Source: Dillenia suffruticosa
Taxonomy: Eukaryota; Streptophyta; Magnoliopsida; Dilleniales; Dilleniaceae
Direction: 5' to 3'
DNA: 64,000 nucleotides
Assembly (NCBI GenBank): GCA_033439265.1
Contig: JAVTVX010000016.1
Coordinates: forward strand, 16,476,701-16,540,700
The position numbers were made by a program, and so were the translations under genes. How positions within the stretch are numbered: position 1 is the first letter of the stretch; each line of letters begins with the position of its first letter. Under the pieces are notes generated by a model that ran no database searches, was not told where the DNA came from, and saw nothing but the letters and a program-made list of their open reading frames with translations. This document shows positions 1 through 10,429 of this stretch, piece by piece.

Positions 1-168
1 AGAAAGAGAGAGAGAGAGAGAGAGAGAGACGAAGAGAGAAAGAGAGATGGGATGAGAGAGAGAATTAGGGCTTAAAGCCCTAATTCAATTTGGGGGGAGA
101 GTGCTACGTTTCACTCCAAAACGCAGCACCTCCTCTCTCTCTCTCTCTTTTTTTTTTTCGGTGTTACA
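1..168 (-). repeat. 3' LTR of Tekay-1 (only its first 168 bp are inside the window)
   Basis: On the plus strand it ends in CGGTGTTACA, the complement of the TGTAACACCG start seen in the Tekay LTRs at 28900 and 41175. It matches 8090-8247 closely, including the GA run, the palindrome around 67-89 and the GCAGCACC block. The rest of this LTR lies to the left of the window. Confidence 0.92.
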
Positions 169-187
169 TTTTCTAACCCCCTAAAAA
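169..187 (-). other. Polypurine tract of Tekay-1
   Basis: Immediately before the 3' LTR on the minus strand lies TTTTTAGGGGGTTAGAAAA, a purine-rich plus-strand primer. The same block precedes the Tekay-2 3' LTR at 28881-28899. Confidence 0.8.
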
Positions 188-237
188 TAAGTTTCGTCCT
201 CGAAACTAAAAGAGATCTAAACAGCAAACAACTGGGG

Positions 238-750
238 TTACTGTCTCCTCATAGCCTCCTCGGGCTCCCAGGTCTCCTCCACGACCTGGTCACTTCTCCA
301 CAAAACTCTGACTAATGAAACTTCCTTACTCTGCAGCTTTCTGACCTGCCGATCTAGAATAGCCACGAGCTGAACTGAAAGACTAAGGTCCTCTCGTAAC
401 TCAACAGGTGGAGGCTCAATTACATGAGAAGGATCGGCCAAGTACTTCCTGAGTACTGAAACATGGAAAACATCATGGATATGGGAAAGTTCATCCGGTA
501 GCTCCAACCTGTATGCCACACTCCCAACCCTATCAAGGACTCGGAAGGGCCCAATATATCTGTGGCTCAACTTGCCCCGCTGCCTAAACCGTATAACTCC
601 CTTCCAAGGAGATATCTTCAAGAAAACCATATCTCCCATGGCAAACTCAAGAGATCGCCGCCTACGATCGGCATATGCCTTCTGTCTGTCCTGGGCGACT
701 TTCATCCGCTCACGAATGACTTTAACTTTATCCTTCGTTTGCTCAATCAA
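238..750 (-). pseudogene. Tekay-1 integrase C-terminal domain and chromodomain
   Basis: This is the end of the pol polyprotein. The integrase C-terminal beta-barrel part shows the GPFRVLDRVGSVAYRLELP block followed by HDVFHVSVLRKY, both typical of gypsy integrases. The last 50 residues form a chromodomain-like tail with VLWRSDQVVEETWEPEE, the module that steers Del/Tekay integration toward heterochromatin. Frame breaks separate it from the integrase core at 769-1260, although the spacing is otherwise collinear with the Tekay-2 copy at 28429-28851. The segment is open throughout, but it can only be made as part of a polyprotein that is broken upstream. Start and end are those of the open segment, not of a real start codon. 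Confidence 0.9.
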
Positions 751-768
751 CTCAATACTGCTGAGATG

Positions 769-1260
769 TCACTCTCCGACCTCATCCCAACATATTAGGG
801 TGCGGCACTTCCTGCCATACAGTGCCTCATACGGAGGCATCCCTATACTCGCCTGATAGTTGTTATTATATGCGAATTCGACCAGTGAAAGGTGTCGATC
901 CCAACTACCATAAAAATCAATGACACATGCCCGAAGCATATCCTCAAGCGTCTGAATCGTCCTCTCAGACTGGCCGTCCGTCTGAGGATGATATGCCATA
1001 CTGAAGTTCAATTTAATACCCAATGCCTCCTGAAACTTGGGCCAAAACCTAGATGTGAACCTGGGGTCCCTATCTAAAACAATTGACACGGGCACCCCGT
1101 GAAGCCGAACTATGGTATCGATGTAGAGACGTGCCAACGCCTCTAAGGAATAGTCACCGTTGATAGGGATAAAATGTGCAGATTTGGTGAGTCGATCGAC
1201 AATCACCCAAATCGCATCATGCCGTGTAGAAATCCGCGGCAACCCCATCACGAAGTCCAT
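769..1260 (-). pseudogene. Tekay-1 integrase catalytic core
   Basis: The rve-type catalytic core inserts element cDNA into the host genome. It opens with MDFVMGLPR, has the middle aspartate in VLDRDPRF and the glutamate in [14 protein letters not shown], so the DD-E triad is visible. The conserved [19 protein letters not shown] block closes the domain. Just upstream (about 1270-1400) the HHCC zinc-finger part is damaged: KMYRTI and WW residues are present, but roughly ten residues carrying part of the CxxC are missing and the frame changes. The catalytic core alone is therefore conserved while the domain needed for multimer assembly is not. It is near-identical in layout to the Tekay-2 integrase at 27551-28450. 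Confidence 0.93.
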
Positions 1261-1376
1261 AGTAATATGTTCTCATTTCCACTCAGGAATAGGAAGAGGC
1301 TGCAGTGTGCCCGCTGGACGCTGATGCTCGGCCTTCAGCAGCTGGCACACCAAGTATCATGTCTGACCACCAATAG

Positions 1377-2142
1377 CTACCTCTGATGGTCCGGTACATC
1401 TTCGTACCCCCGGGATGATAGCATATGCAGAAGACTGTGCTTCCTCAAGGATAGCACGCCGAAGATCACTATCGGCTGGGACACACACTCTGTCTCTAAA
1501 TACCACGAGTCCATCATCACGGACTCTGAAGTCTCCGCCCTCAGCTCTGCGGACTCTATCCGCAATACCTTGAAACTCCTCATCCGTACTCTAGAGCTCC
1601 CTGATACCGTCGAACAAAGTTGACCTGACCTCAAATCTGACAACTAAGCCTCCCTGATCATCGTTAGTCAAACTGACTCCTAAGGCTCGGAGTCCCACTA
1701 AACAATAAAGGTAGGCTTTCTCTGTCGACTGTGAGGACGATGCTGACTTCCGATTTAAGACATCTACCACAACATTTGCCTTGCCCGGATGATAGTCAAT
1801 AATGAGGTCATAGTCTTTCAATAACTCCAACCATCTCCTCTGTCAGAGGTTCAACTCCCGCTAGGTGAACAAGTACTTTAGATTTTGGTGATCCGTGAAT
1901 ACCCTACAAGTCACCCCATAAAGATAATGCCGTCATATCTTCAATGCGAAGACTATGGCTGCCAACTCTAAATCATGTGTCGGGTAGTTAACCTCATGTT
2001 TCTTCAGCTGTCGCGAGGCATATGCAATAACCCGACCATCCTGCATCAGAACACAACCCAATCCCTATCGGCTACCATCACTGTATACTATATATTCCCG
2101 ACTGCTAGTAGGAAGGGCTAAAATAGGAGCGGATGTCAACCG
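1377..2142 (-). pseudogene. Tekay-1 RNase H and integrase zinc-finger region, heavily broken
   Basis: The segment follows the reverse transcriptase after a stop at about 2143 (LK*RLT where the related copy reads KQRLT). RNase H features are readable in pieces: a YSDGSR stretch interrupted by a stop, [17 protein letters not shown], then [14 protein letters not shown]. The linker with DYHPGKANVV (1830-1591) is the conserved end of the gypsy RNase H. Several in-frame stops and at least one frameshift occur before the integrase finger. RNase H would remove RNA from the RNA-DNA hybrid during replication; this copy cannot make an intact domain. Confidence 0.85.
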
Positions 2143-2958
2143 TTATTTGAGCTCCTGGAAACTCACCTCACAACGGTCATCCCAAACAAACTTGACCCCC
2201 TTCTGGGTCAATCTCGACAATGGAGCAGCTATACGGGAGAATTCTTTTATAAATCTATGGTAATACCCAGCCAAACCGAGAAAACTACGAATTTCGGTAA
2301 CTGTTTGTGGCTGCTCCCACTTCACTATAGCCTCAACCTTCCACGGATCAACATAAATACCCTCCGTGGAAACAATGTGCCCCAAGAATCCAATTTGTCT
2401 CAGCCAGAACTCACATTTCGAGAATTTGGCATATAGCTGCTTCTCACAGAGTATCTGCAATACCACCCGAAGATGCTCAACATGATCTTCATCACTCCGT
2501 GAATATATCAAAATGTTATCGATGAATACGATGACGAACCGATCCAAGTAGTCGTGAAAAACTCGGTTCATCAAATCCATGAAAGCAGTTGGGGTATTAG
2601 TCAGCCCAAACAGCATGACTAAAAACTCATAATGGCCGTATCGAGTGTGAAAAGATGTCTTTGGTACATCCTCGGCCCGAATTCTCAACTGATGATAAGC
2701 TGAACGGAGATCAATCTTAGAGAAAACCCTGGCTCCCTGCAGCTGATCAAACAGATCATCAATACGTGGCAGGGGATATCGGTTTTTGATGGTGGCTTTG
2801 TTCAATTGCCTGTAGTCCACACAAAGCCGAAATGTACCATCCTTCTTCTTTACAAACAGTACCAGAGCGCCGCAAGGTGAGGTGCTCGGACGAATAATCC
2901 CCTTGTTTAGGAGTTCCTGTAACTGAGTTTTTAGCGCTCTCAGTTCAGCGAGCGCCAT
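2143..2958 (-). pseudogene. Tekay-1 reverse transcriptase, catalytic FIDD changed to FIDN
   Basis: RVT_1-type reverse transcriptase with the usual series of motifs: [12 protein letters not shown] at the start, [50 protein letters not shown], and the polymerase box [13 protein letters not shown]. In this family the box is normally F-I-D-D; here the second aspartate is asparagine, so metal binding should be lost. The C-terminal part, [11 protein letters not shown] through [17 protein letters not shown], is intact. The segment is one open stretch of 271 codons whose upstream end touches the protease segment at 2961 with a frame change. Confidence 0.95.
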
Positions 2959-2960
2959 TC

Positions 2961-3590
2961 TTATGGCGGAATAGAAATAGGATTGGTCCCCGGTACTAGA
3001 TCAATCTCGAAATCGAACTCCCGAACTGGTGGTAATCCGGGAAGCTTCTCGAGGAATACATCTGGAAACTCCTGTACCACAGGGACATCTTCAAGTCTTA
3101 GTCCCTCAACGGTGGTGTCGACAACATAAGCCAGATAAGCCGTACAACCATGGCGTACCAAGCGTCTGGCCTTCATAACAGATATAATGCTGCGGGGCAA
3201 TACTCGTCTCTCACCCCGGAATAATAACGGTGGCTGCCAGGACCTCCGAAACTCAACCTCCTTCGTAAAACAATCCACGAAAGCCCGGTGTAAACTCAGC
3301 CAATCCATCCCTAGGATGGCATCAAAATCCGTGATAGGGAGCGGAATCAGATCTGGTTCTAAAATCGCCTTCCCAATACTGACCTCACAGCCCCTATAGA
3401 CTGTATCTCGAATGATATGCTTGTCAAGAGGAGTGACTACCATAATCTCCTCATCAAGTGACGAGAGAGGTCTATCAGAATGGCGAGTGAACGTGTCACT
3501 CACATAAGAAAAATTCGACCTGATATCTATAAGAATACGGGCGTCGATACCGAATATTTGCATGATACCTAAAAGTAAGAAAAAGATCAA
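2961..3590 (-). pseudogene. Tekay-1 retroviral-type aspartic protease
   Basis: Retropepsin-like protease that would cut the gag-pol polyprotein. The active-site region is altered: family members normally read an ALIDSGATHSF-type motif, while this copy shows RILIDIRSNFSYVS. The lost D-S/T-G signature implies an inactive enzyme. Downstream the conserved ITDFDAILGMDWLSLHRA block and the linker VVQEFPDVFLEKLPGLPP to reverse transcriptase are clear. A related fragment of exactly this part of pol is found inside an LTR at 24003-24550. Confidence 0.88.
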
Positions 3591-3855
3591 TAGAATTTAA
3601 AATACGAAGAAAAAGTGAACGAATATATATATGTCAAACTAGTTAAGCTTCTAAAACTTTAACTAGTCAAAACTGTACATCGACATCATGATATACAAAA
3701 AGGTCATACAAAAAGTATAACAAAAGTACTACACTGAGGGGTCTGCGGGAGGATTACCCATAATAATATCAGAGTTTGCCTGCGCATCCTCCTGTGTCAT
3801 CGCAAACACACGAGCCTGGGCCCTGAGCTACTGTCGCGACGATCCTGGCACTGTA

Positions 3856-5169
3856 TTACTCCCGGCTGCAGTCCGAGGAACGGTGAGAGCTGAGTGCACA
3901 GGTGCCCCCTGCTGGCCTGTGCCAGACGTACCAGTACGACTCTGCAAAGTCGATCCTCCTCAACCTAAATCGAGGTAGACACCCTAACGTGACCTTGCTT
4001 CCCACACTGGAAGTAAGTAACTGGTACTCTACATGCCCCAAAGGCATGGTGGCCGCTACATCTATGGCAGAAAGATGGTCTCTGTGTAGTAGACTGTCTA
4101 GAGACACTGGGGCTGGTGCCCCAAAACCCTGTGGTCGGGGTCCCTGTCCCGGTGCTGCTGGTCTAAAGCTAGAAGAATCTCCGGGATATCCAGAACCTCT
4201 ACCCCTCTTCGAAGACTTTCCACCCTGTGACCTAGTCTTCCTCTTCTGGTAACTCTCCCTCTGTCTAGCCTCCGCTCGGACAATCTCCTCTGCCCGATAC
4301 GCTGAATTAATCACCTCTGATAGTGTAAAAGAGGGAGTCACCATCATATACTTCCTGATGCTCAATTGGAAGCCATCTTCAAACTTGAACCTCAACTGAG
4401 CTGGTGTAGCCATGTCGGGGACAAAGGCCGCTAGTCGTCTGAGCTCAGCCTTGTACTCTGAAACTGACCTTGTCCCCTGGCGTAAGTGCAGGAACTCCGT
4501 CCTCATCCAGTCCTGCTAGAACGGGGTGAAGTACCTGCGGTTGAACTCTCGTAAAAAGTCCTCCCACCGTAGGGTCTGTGTAGCACTGTCACGGATAGCC
4601 TCGCACCACGAGAGGGTATCTCCATCGAGGAGTCTCTCAGCAACTCTCAATCTGAGCTCCTCTAATAACCCCAAATCCGTAAGGATCCTACGAATCCTGT
4701 TGATCCAGTGTTTCGTCGCTACGGCATCACTAAATCCTAAAAAGTCTGTACATCCGGGCTGCCGAGACTCTTTCACCAACTGAATGAGCTCGTGGATACG
4801 CCTCAAGGTAGCCGACGTCTCATCGGTTAGAGTAGAAATAGAAGGACCGACCACTGAAGGAGGAATCGGTGTCGTAGGAGTAGGTACGGCCGCAAATGTG
4901 GTCGCTGGAGTCTGTAGTAGAGGTGGTGGCATCTGCGCCCCATATCTACTGTACCACTCCTGCCATTACCTCAAGACATCGAGTGGTGGTGGAGGAATCT
5001 CGACTGTAATAGCCAATGGAAGTGCTGGGGGTGGCGCTGGTGAGTGTGCTCGAGTAGAGAAAGCATCCTCTGGCACTCGTGGTGCCTCGGGTGCCCTAGG
5101 TGTATCAGGCACTGAAAGACCTTCAAGTGATGCGAATATAGCACCTCTCCTACCACGTCTAAGTGGCAT
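3856..5169 (-). pseudogene. Tekay-1 gag (capsid/nucleocapsid), stops and a frameshift
   Basis: Gag begins at ATG 5169 (MPLRRGRRG) a few bases after a strong splice-acceptor-like sequence. A proline-rich N-terminus (to about 4960) is followed by an in-frame stop, then by the retrotransposon gag domain with KHWINRIRRI and FLREFNRRYFTPF. Another stop separates the next block, MRTEFLHLRQGTRSVSEYK, which is the standard middle of gypsy gag. A basic QKRKTRSQGGKSSKR stretch leads to a zinc-knuckle region, but the knuckle (CHRCSGHHAFGAC, then CGKQGH) is in another frame around 3970-4080, so a frameshift disrupts the nucleocapsid. The protein would package element RNA in virus-like particles. Confidence 0.88.
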
Positions 5170-5470
5170 AATTCTACAAAAAAAATATATTTTTATTAGA
5201 TAGAAATCAAGAATTAGGGTTAGTTGCTCCGTAACTAACCCCCTAAAAAAAATGAACTATAATTCAAAACATTTGAATGCGAAAATAACGGGTTAGATGT
5301 GTTATGTATCCAACTCTAAAAAAATAGATGAACTTATATGCCTATGGCCAAGTATGAGACTTTAAATGACTGTATGAAACACTCTAATGCATTGAGGACT
5401 TTTTCATATACTTGGGAAGACTTTCACTACTATTTTTTCTCTAACCTAGACGCTTTGATACCAATAGAAC
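5170..5470 (-). promoter_or_regulatory. Tekay-1 5' untranslated leader with acceptor-like site before gag
   Basis: About 300 bp between LTR and gag. Reading the minus strand, a T-rich tract runs directly into TTTTTTTTGTAG and the gag ATG lies four bases later (5169). This is an excellent 3' splice-site shape and pairs with a donor-like site in the LTR near 7373. No open reading frame of note is present. Confidence 0.55.
5452..5463 (-). other. Primer binding site of Tekay-1 (initiator tRNA-Met type)
   Basis: The plus strand reads GCTTTGATACCA, one base different from the complement of the usual plant PBS TGGTATCAGAGC. It lies 7 bp from the 5' LTR, as does the Tekay-2 PBS. Confidence 0.9.
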
Positions 5471-8247
5471 TGTCACGCTCCGAACCAGGGTCGTGAGCAA
5501 CCGCCCGTTGTCCTGAATTCCGGCTGTATTTCTATAGAAAATCGGATAAAACCTCCCCATAGATCGGAGGTTTTCCATACACAAATAAACCTGTATATTC
5601 AAAATCAACCTGTAATTTAAACAAATGGCCATCCCGGCCTCTCCAAAATCAACGTATTCCACCCCAAACATCCAGAACAACGCAAGACTATAAAATTTCC
5701 AACAATCCTAGCCATAGACCTCTACTGTCATGCCCAACTAGAGTATAAGCAGCCGCTACACCGAACGGACCTAAGTTTATACGATGTATAACACATTTCC
5801 CAAATAAAAAGTTTAAAACGTTTACAGATGCCTCAATACAAATAAAATGAACCAAAGCGAGAGTTATGCACACAACTGCCCATAAGTTATACAGTCATCC
5901 CATAATATACATGGCCAACTACGAACCTAAATATCAAGACCACGCAGGGTCGAAACAAAGTACGCAATTCATATTTCAAATTTAACTTAAACCTCACCGT
6001 CATATATCACCCAAATCCACCAAAATCTCTAAGATCTGAAACGTGCTCCAGCACAACAATAATCCTGTCTAGGGAGGGAAAATGAGAGAGGTGAGTATCA
6101 TGGGAAGATACCCAGTGAGTAAGAGGGATAATATCAAGCATAAATAGTGTGAGTGAACCATTGGAGTGTCAAATAACATCATTTGAAACAAAAATTTATA
6201 TTTCACAGCACAACATGATATGTTTAGCAATTTGAAATCATTTAAATCAATCACACGATAACAAACATGTATGCATCCATTTAAAAATAGATATAATAGT
6301 AGAGCAAGCCAAAGATAATCCTAGCAAAGGTCAACCATGACCAAGGACAGTCACATCGGGGGTTTTATTATGTATAGACTTTAAAATCGCTCTCTATCCC
6401 GACGTTGGCCATGAGTTCGCTGGGGCTAGCTCATCATCGTATATAGGACCCCACCCGATGCTAGACGGTGGTGTCACACACGTCCTCCCCCTACGTGGGT
6501 TCAACCGGCCGCGCCTATAGCCCTTAGAATCAATGACGTTTGTGGATACCTTCTGCAGGAGTGTATCTGGGCAACCCGTGCCTCTACAAACGCCCTTCGT
6601 AGATACGGAATCATCAATGTCATCATCATAGTATCACAAGAGCACAACGTCCCAGGGCACAACGTCCCACAAGTAAAATCATATCATTGCATAACTAGTG
6701 GGCATCCAACCCACATAGTTCATCAAAGCATTTCAAATTTGCATGCCAATATGTTTCATCAAATCATTTCAAAACAGCATATCAATGCAACAGTAGAAAA
6801 GGAAATTATCAATTTTCAAGTAATGGCATAATTTTTGTTTCATTTCAAACCATGGATGCATAGTCATCGTAAACATAATTTAAGACACTCAAATAATCAT
6901 AAAACAGATTTGAAATTTAATATCATACGTCAAATCAATACATATCAAAAGCATGTTTTATTAAAAACACGGCAGAAAACACGTTTTACAATTTTATGCA
7001 AGAGATTTGGATCCCACTCACATTATCTAGGGAGGGTGGTCACTCCCTACTTTTCAAATCAATCTAATTGACTCCTTGAGTCTCCAAAAGACAAACCTAA
7101 TCAAATCATCAAATTTTTATATCAAATAAAACCCTAATAAGGGATTTTCAATTTTTCTTTCCAATTTAATATAATTTTAATTTACACAATCATTTCTCAA
7201 TTCTCATTTCATCAAATTTCGAATCATTTGGCTCACCAATGATCAAATTTCCAATATTTCTCTAATTTTTCTCGAATTTAACACATTTCCGAATAAATAT
7301 ATAACTTACGATTTTAAATTCAACCTAAAATCAATAAAATTTATTCAAACTTTGAAGTCAGTGCATTTCTCTCACCTAGGGTTCCTCGGGTTTTAGATCT
7401 AGTTGTCGTTCGCCCGTCGGATTGGTCTAAAACTTGTAATATTTTCAAATTTGAACGATATTAGCAATAACTAAATTTCTAATACAAAATCCTAGAATTT
7501 CAACCAAATCATAGTCATTACCTGCAGTGAAGATGCAGGTGAGCTCTCGAAGGAGAAAGCCGGTTGAGGGCTGGCGGGCCGTCTCGGGCTGATGGGCTGG
7601 CGGGCTGGCGGGCTGGCCCGCTGGTGGGCTCGCAGGCTCGCAGCCCGACTTGCTGGCCGCAGTGGGCTTCGAGGGCCATAGTGGACTCGCGGGTAAGCAG
7701 TAGGCTTCGCGAGTGAGTAGTGTGCTTCGCGGCCTGGCAGGCGCTCACGGGCTAGGGCTCGCTCTCGTGAGCTGGATCGCGCGCTGTGAGGCACGCGCGC
7801 TCGCGCAGTGGGTCACTCGCTAAAGCGCGCTCGCGTAGTGGGTCGCGCGCTGGAGCGCGCTCGCGCAGTGCTGGGGTCGCGCAGGGGCCGCGTGCTGTGG
7901 GCTGGAGCACGCTTGTACGCATGCGTGCTCCCGAGCAGGCGCACGCTCACGCTGTGGAGTCCTCGGGCAGAAGGTTCAGTGCAGTGGCGCGTTCGCGCGT
8001 GGAAGGAGGTGTTGCAGGCTAGCGCGCTCGCGCGAGGAGGGAGGAGCAGAGGCGGTGGGTGGCGGAAGGGAGAGACCGCGGCGGAGGAAAAGAGAAAGAG
8101 AGAAAGAGAGAGAGAGAGAGAGAGATGGGATGAGAGAGAGAATTAGGGCTTAAAGCCCTAATTCAATTTGGGGGGAAGAGTGCTGCATTTCACTCCAAAA
8201 CGCAGCACCTCCTCTCTCTCTCTCATTTTTTTTTTTTCGGTGTTACA
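5471..8247 (-). repeat. 5' LTR of Tekay-1
   Basis: About 2777 bp starting TGTCACGCTCCGAACC and ending CGGTGTTACA on the plus strand. Sense order (minus strand) is a T/A-rich start, a GCAGCAC block, a palindrome with AGCCCTAA, a CT tract (8090-8150 as GA), a GC-rich leader (about 8060-7530), a CTGCAG|GTAATG donor-like site near 7520, then ACCCTAG|GTGAGA near 7373. The downstream part holds the conserved CCGTAGCTACGAAGG region (near 6600). No separate gene is supported; arginine- and alanine-rich open frames here come from the GC-rich tract. Confidence 0.92.
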
Positions 8248-8252
8248 CACTC

Positions 8253-9061
8253 ACTCAATATTCCATGTGTTTTAAGATTCTAAATAAATTAAATGTTAGT
8301 TTGCATGTATGATCTTGAAGGAATTGTAATTTCCACCGTCAGCCTCTTTAGTCTTTTATCGCATTTGTCATTGATTGGGAAGAGTAAAAGGAAGCAACTA
8401 CGAAATGTAGGTGTCTTTCTTTTTCTTTTTCTTATGCATTGTTTTCACCTAAAATTTCAAAAAGGTTAGAACGATTAAAGAAGATTAGGAAAGTTAGAAA
8501 AAGGGAAAAAATCTATAGTTTGTTCTATCAAGGATTTGGATATTGCCATAAAGAATTCTAACTATTAGTAAAGAGAATATTCTCTTATCATAATGAACCG
8601 CCCAGTAGGCTTGAAATTGCACGTGGATTAGCATAATTTTAGACCACTAAACGGCAGCGATAAGATTTCATAACAAAATTTGGAATTTTAGTAGTTGCAA
8701 ATTTGTGTTGATTTAACTCACATGCACTATCTAATATGCATCAATAGAAACCTCATTTTATCTTCAATTTCACATTTTCTAACCGAAATTCACATTATCA
8801 TCATACCTCTGCCATTGTTGCTGTCGATGAGCTTTCAAACTTTCATATTAGAACTTGTTTATAATAAAATGTTATCCCCAAGTTTGATTATAACATTAAA
8901 AATTGTTTTCAAACTATAAGCTGCCTCAATCTCAGTTCTCAGTTTTTTCTCTCGGTTTCCATTCTCCCACTATGTTTTTCGAATTGTGGGTCATGATACT
9001 CTACCGTTTATTAAATTTTAAATTCAGCACAACACCCGGTACATCTTTTATCTACTTCCTC
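8253..9061. repeat. Copy A of the receptor-kinase upstream sequence
   Basis: From the CAATATTCCATGTG block on, this segment matches 50360-50738 and then 60190-60655, and its final 70 bp (about 8985-9045) also match 13976-14035. It is cut on the left by Tekay-1 and on the right by A-rich sequence and a CACTA end. It contains no convincing gene. Short open frames shared with copy C simply reflect the duplication. Confidence 0.8.
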
Positions 9062-9474
9062 TCTAGAATTATTAAATAAAATAAAAAAATAAAAAATAAA
9101 AAATAAAAAAATAAAAAAATCTGTCGCTAATCCGTCACTAATTTTCCGTCGATAATACGTGGCTAATTTTCCGTGGCTCGTAACTGTACATATATATTTT
9201 TTTTTATTTTTTTCCCTTCACCAAATCAGCGACGGAAATTAGCGACAGAATATTTCCATCGGTAAAAATTCTGTCACTAATCTATCACTGATAATTTTAC
9301 AATATTTTTATTATTTTTTTTTAATTTAGCGATGGAAATATTTCTGTCGCTAATCCGTCGCTAAATCCATTGGTATTGTGTCCGACGTTAATTCGTTGGA
9401 AATCCGTTGCTATTACCGACGGAATTTTTTCCGTCGGTAAAAATCCGTCACTGATACTGATTTTTCTAGTAGTG
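9062..9474. mobile_element. CACTA family A, right-end fragment
   Basis: After an A-rich run (9062-9115) the sequence is filled with short direct and inverted GTCGCTAA / AGCGACGGAA motifs, the subterminal repeats of the family. It ends at TTTTTCTAGTAGTG, the same terminus as the complete element ending at 58227. No left CACTA terminus is seen, so the element is truncated or its left end is decayed. Confidence 0.75.
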
Positions 9475-10039
9475 AAATTGTGATAGAATATTGACATATT
9501 ATGATATTTAGAGTAACATAACTTGACATATGTGAAAATACATTGTTAATAGTAATAAATGTTTGACATAATGTTGTCATGTTTGTTCTCAGAGAATATT
9601 CACAATACATATGTTAACATATATTGGGTAACATTTATATTAACATCCTACTGAAATTGAAGGTTTTAAGACTTAAGTTTACAAATTAGATCTTGAAATT
9701 GACGAGTTGAGTGCGGTTTGATGAAAATATCTGCAATTTGAGATTGAAAGGAGATAGCAACAAGCTAAATAGTGTCATGAAGGAATAACCGAGGAGTACC
9801 GTTGTATACAATTTGCATGACACCAGTAGAATGACAGTCAATCTCAATATCTTGGTGCATTCATTGAAAACATAATTTTATGCAATTTGCATGGCTCTAC
9901 GATTGACATAATGAAAAAGGAATGGCCAACGAGGAGTTAACACCCATAACTTAGAGGAGTGATCATAACCATTAAATATCAAAAGTAGCATTAGCAAGGT
10001 TTAATATTCTACTTCTGTACTAGAGCGAGAAGCAATTGT
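9475..10039. other. AT-rich spacer, probably the 3' part of the copia remnant
   Basis: No gene is visible. The first 180 bp (repeated TTGACATA / TTAACATA words) may be the remains of a copia LTR, but no matching second LTR was found. The rest reads toward the RNase H end of the element on the minus strand. Confidence 0.4.
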
Positions 10040-10420
10040 TTATTTCTTGCAATACCAAAAGATAAGGGATGTACCAAGAAATAAACAATATCCAGTATTG
10101 GAGTAACGATCAGTTGGATCTCTAGTCCAATTAGCATCAGAACAAGTTTGTAGTTCTAGTGGAGATAAGTTAGAGAAATGAAAATCATGAAATAGAGTAC
10201 CTTTAATGTAGTGAAGAATATGAAAAACAGTCGAAAAATGAGTGGTCCATGGTGTACTCGTGAAGTGGCTAAAAATATGAACAACATGGGCAATGTTGAG
10301 AAGTGAGATAGTGAGATAAATAAGACTATCAACTAATTGGAGATAGAGAGTACTATTATTGAGAAGACACCCATTAGTGGCTAAGAGATGAACATTGGGT
10401 CGACGAGGAGTACTAAACAT
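10040..10420 (-). pseudogene. Copia-1 RNase H
   Basis: This is the Ty1/copia RNase H domain at the end of pol. Recognisable blocks are VHIFSHFTSTPWTTHF, ILHYIKGTLFHDF, TCSDANWTRDPTDRYSNTGY and FLGTSLIFWYCKK, matching the usual copia order of conserved SDADWAGDP and TGYCIFLG motifs. The segment is open for 126 codons but upstream reverse transcriptase is broken by stops. It belongs to a minus-strand copia remnant whose integrase and gag lie at higher coordinates (12301, 13122). Confidence 0.85.
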
Positions 10421-10429
10421 TTTAGTATC

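Larger units (their letters stand above)
1..8247 (-). mobile_element. Tekay-1: Ty3/gypsy chromovirus, minus strand, left LTR truncated by window edge
   Basis: LTR retrotransposon read right to left. Order on the minus strand is 5' LTR (8247-5471), primer binding site (5463-5452), gag (5169-3856), protease, reverse transcriptase, RNase H, integrase and chromodomain (3590-238), polypurine tract, then the start of the 3' LTR (168-1). Domain order PR-RT-RH-INT with a C-terminal chromodomain and LTRs near 2.8 kb fits the Del/Tekay chromovirus lineage. Bases 1-168 match 8090-8247, which proves the LTR pair. Gag and pol carry many stops and frameshifts and one reverse-transcriptase catalytic residue is changed, so this copy is not autonomous. 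It sits directly against copy A of the kinase upstream sequence (from 8253). Confidence 0.93.

Noticed and set aside
7492-8146. Arg/Ala/Ser-rich open frames on both strands in the Tekay-1 LTR
   Set aside because: They follow the GC-rich simple-sequence composition, have no domain, and do not align with frames in the other LTR copies.
8695-8919. Open frame shared with 60386-60736
   Set aside because: The shared frame reflects the copy A/copy C duplication; it is AT-rich, has no domain, and the two differ at both ends.
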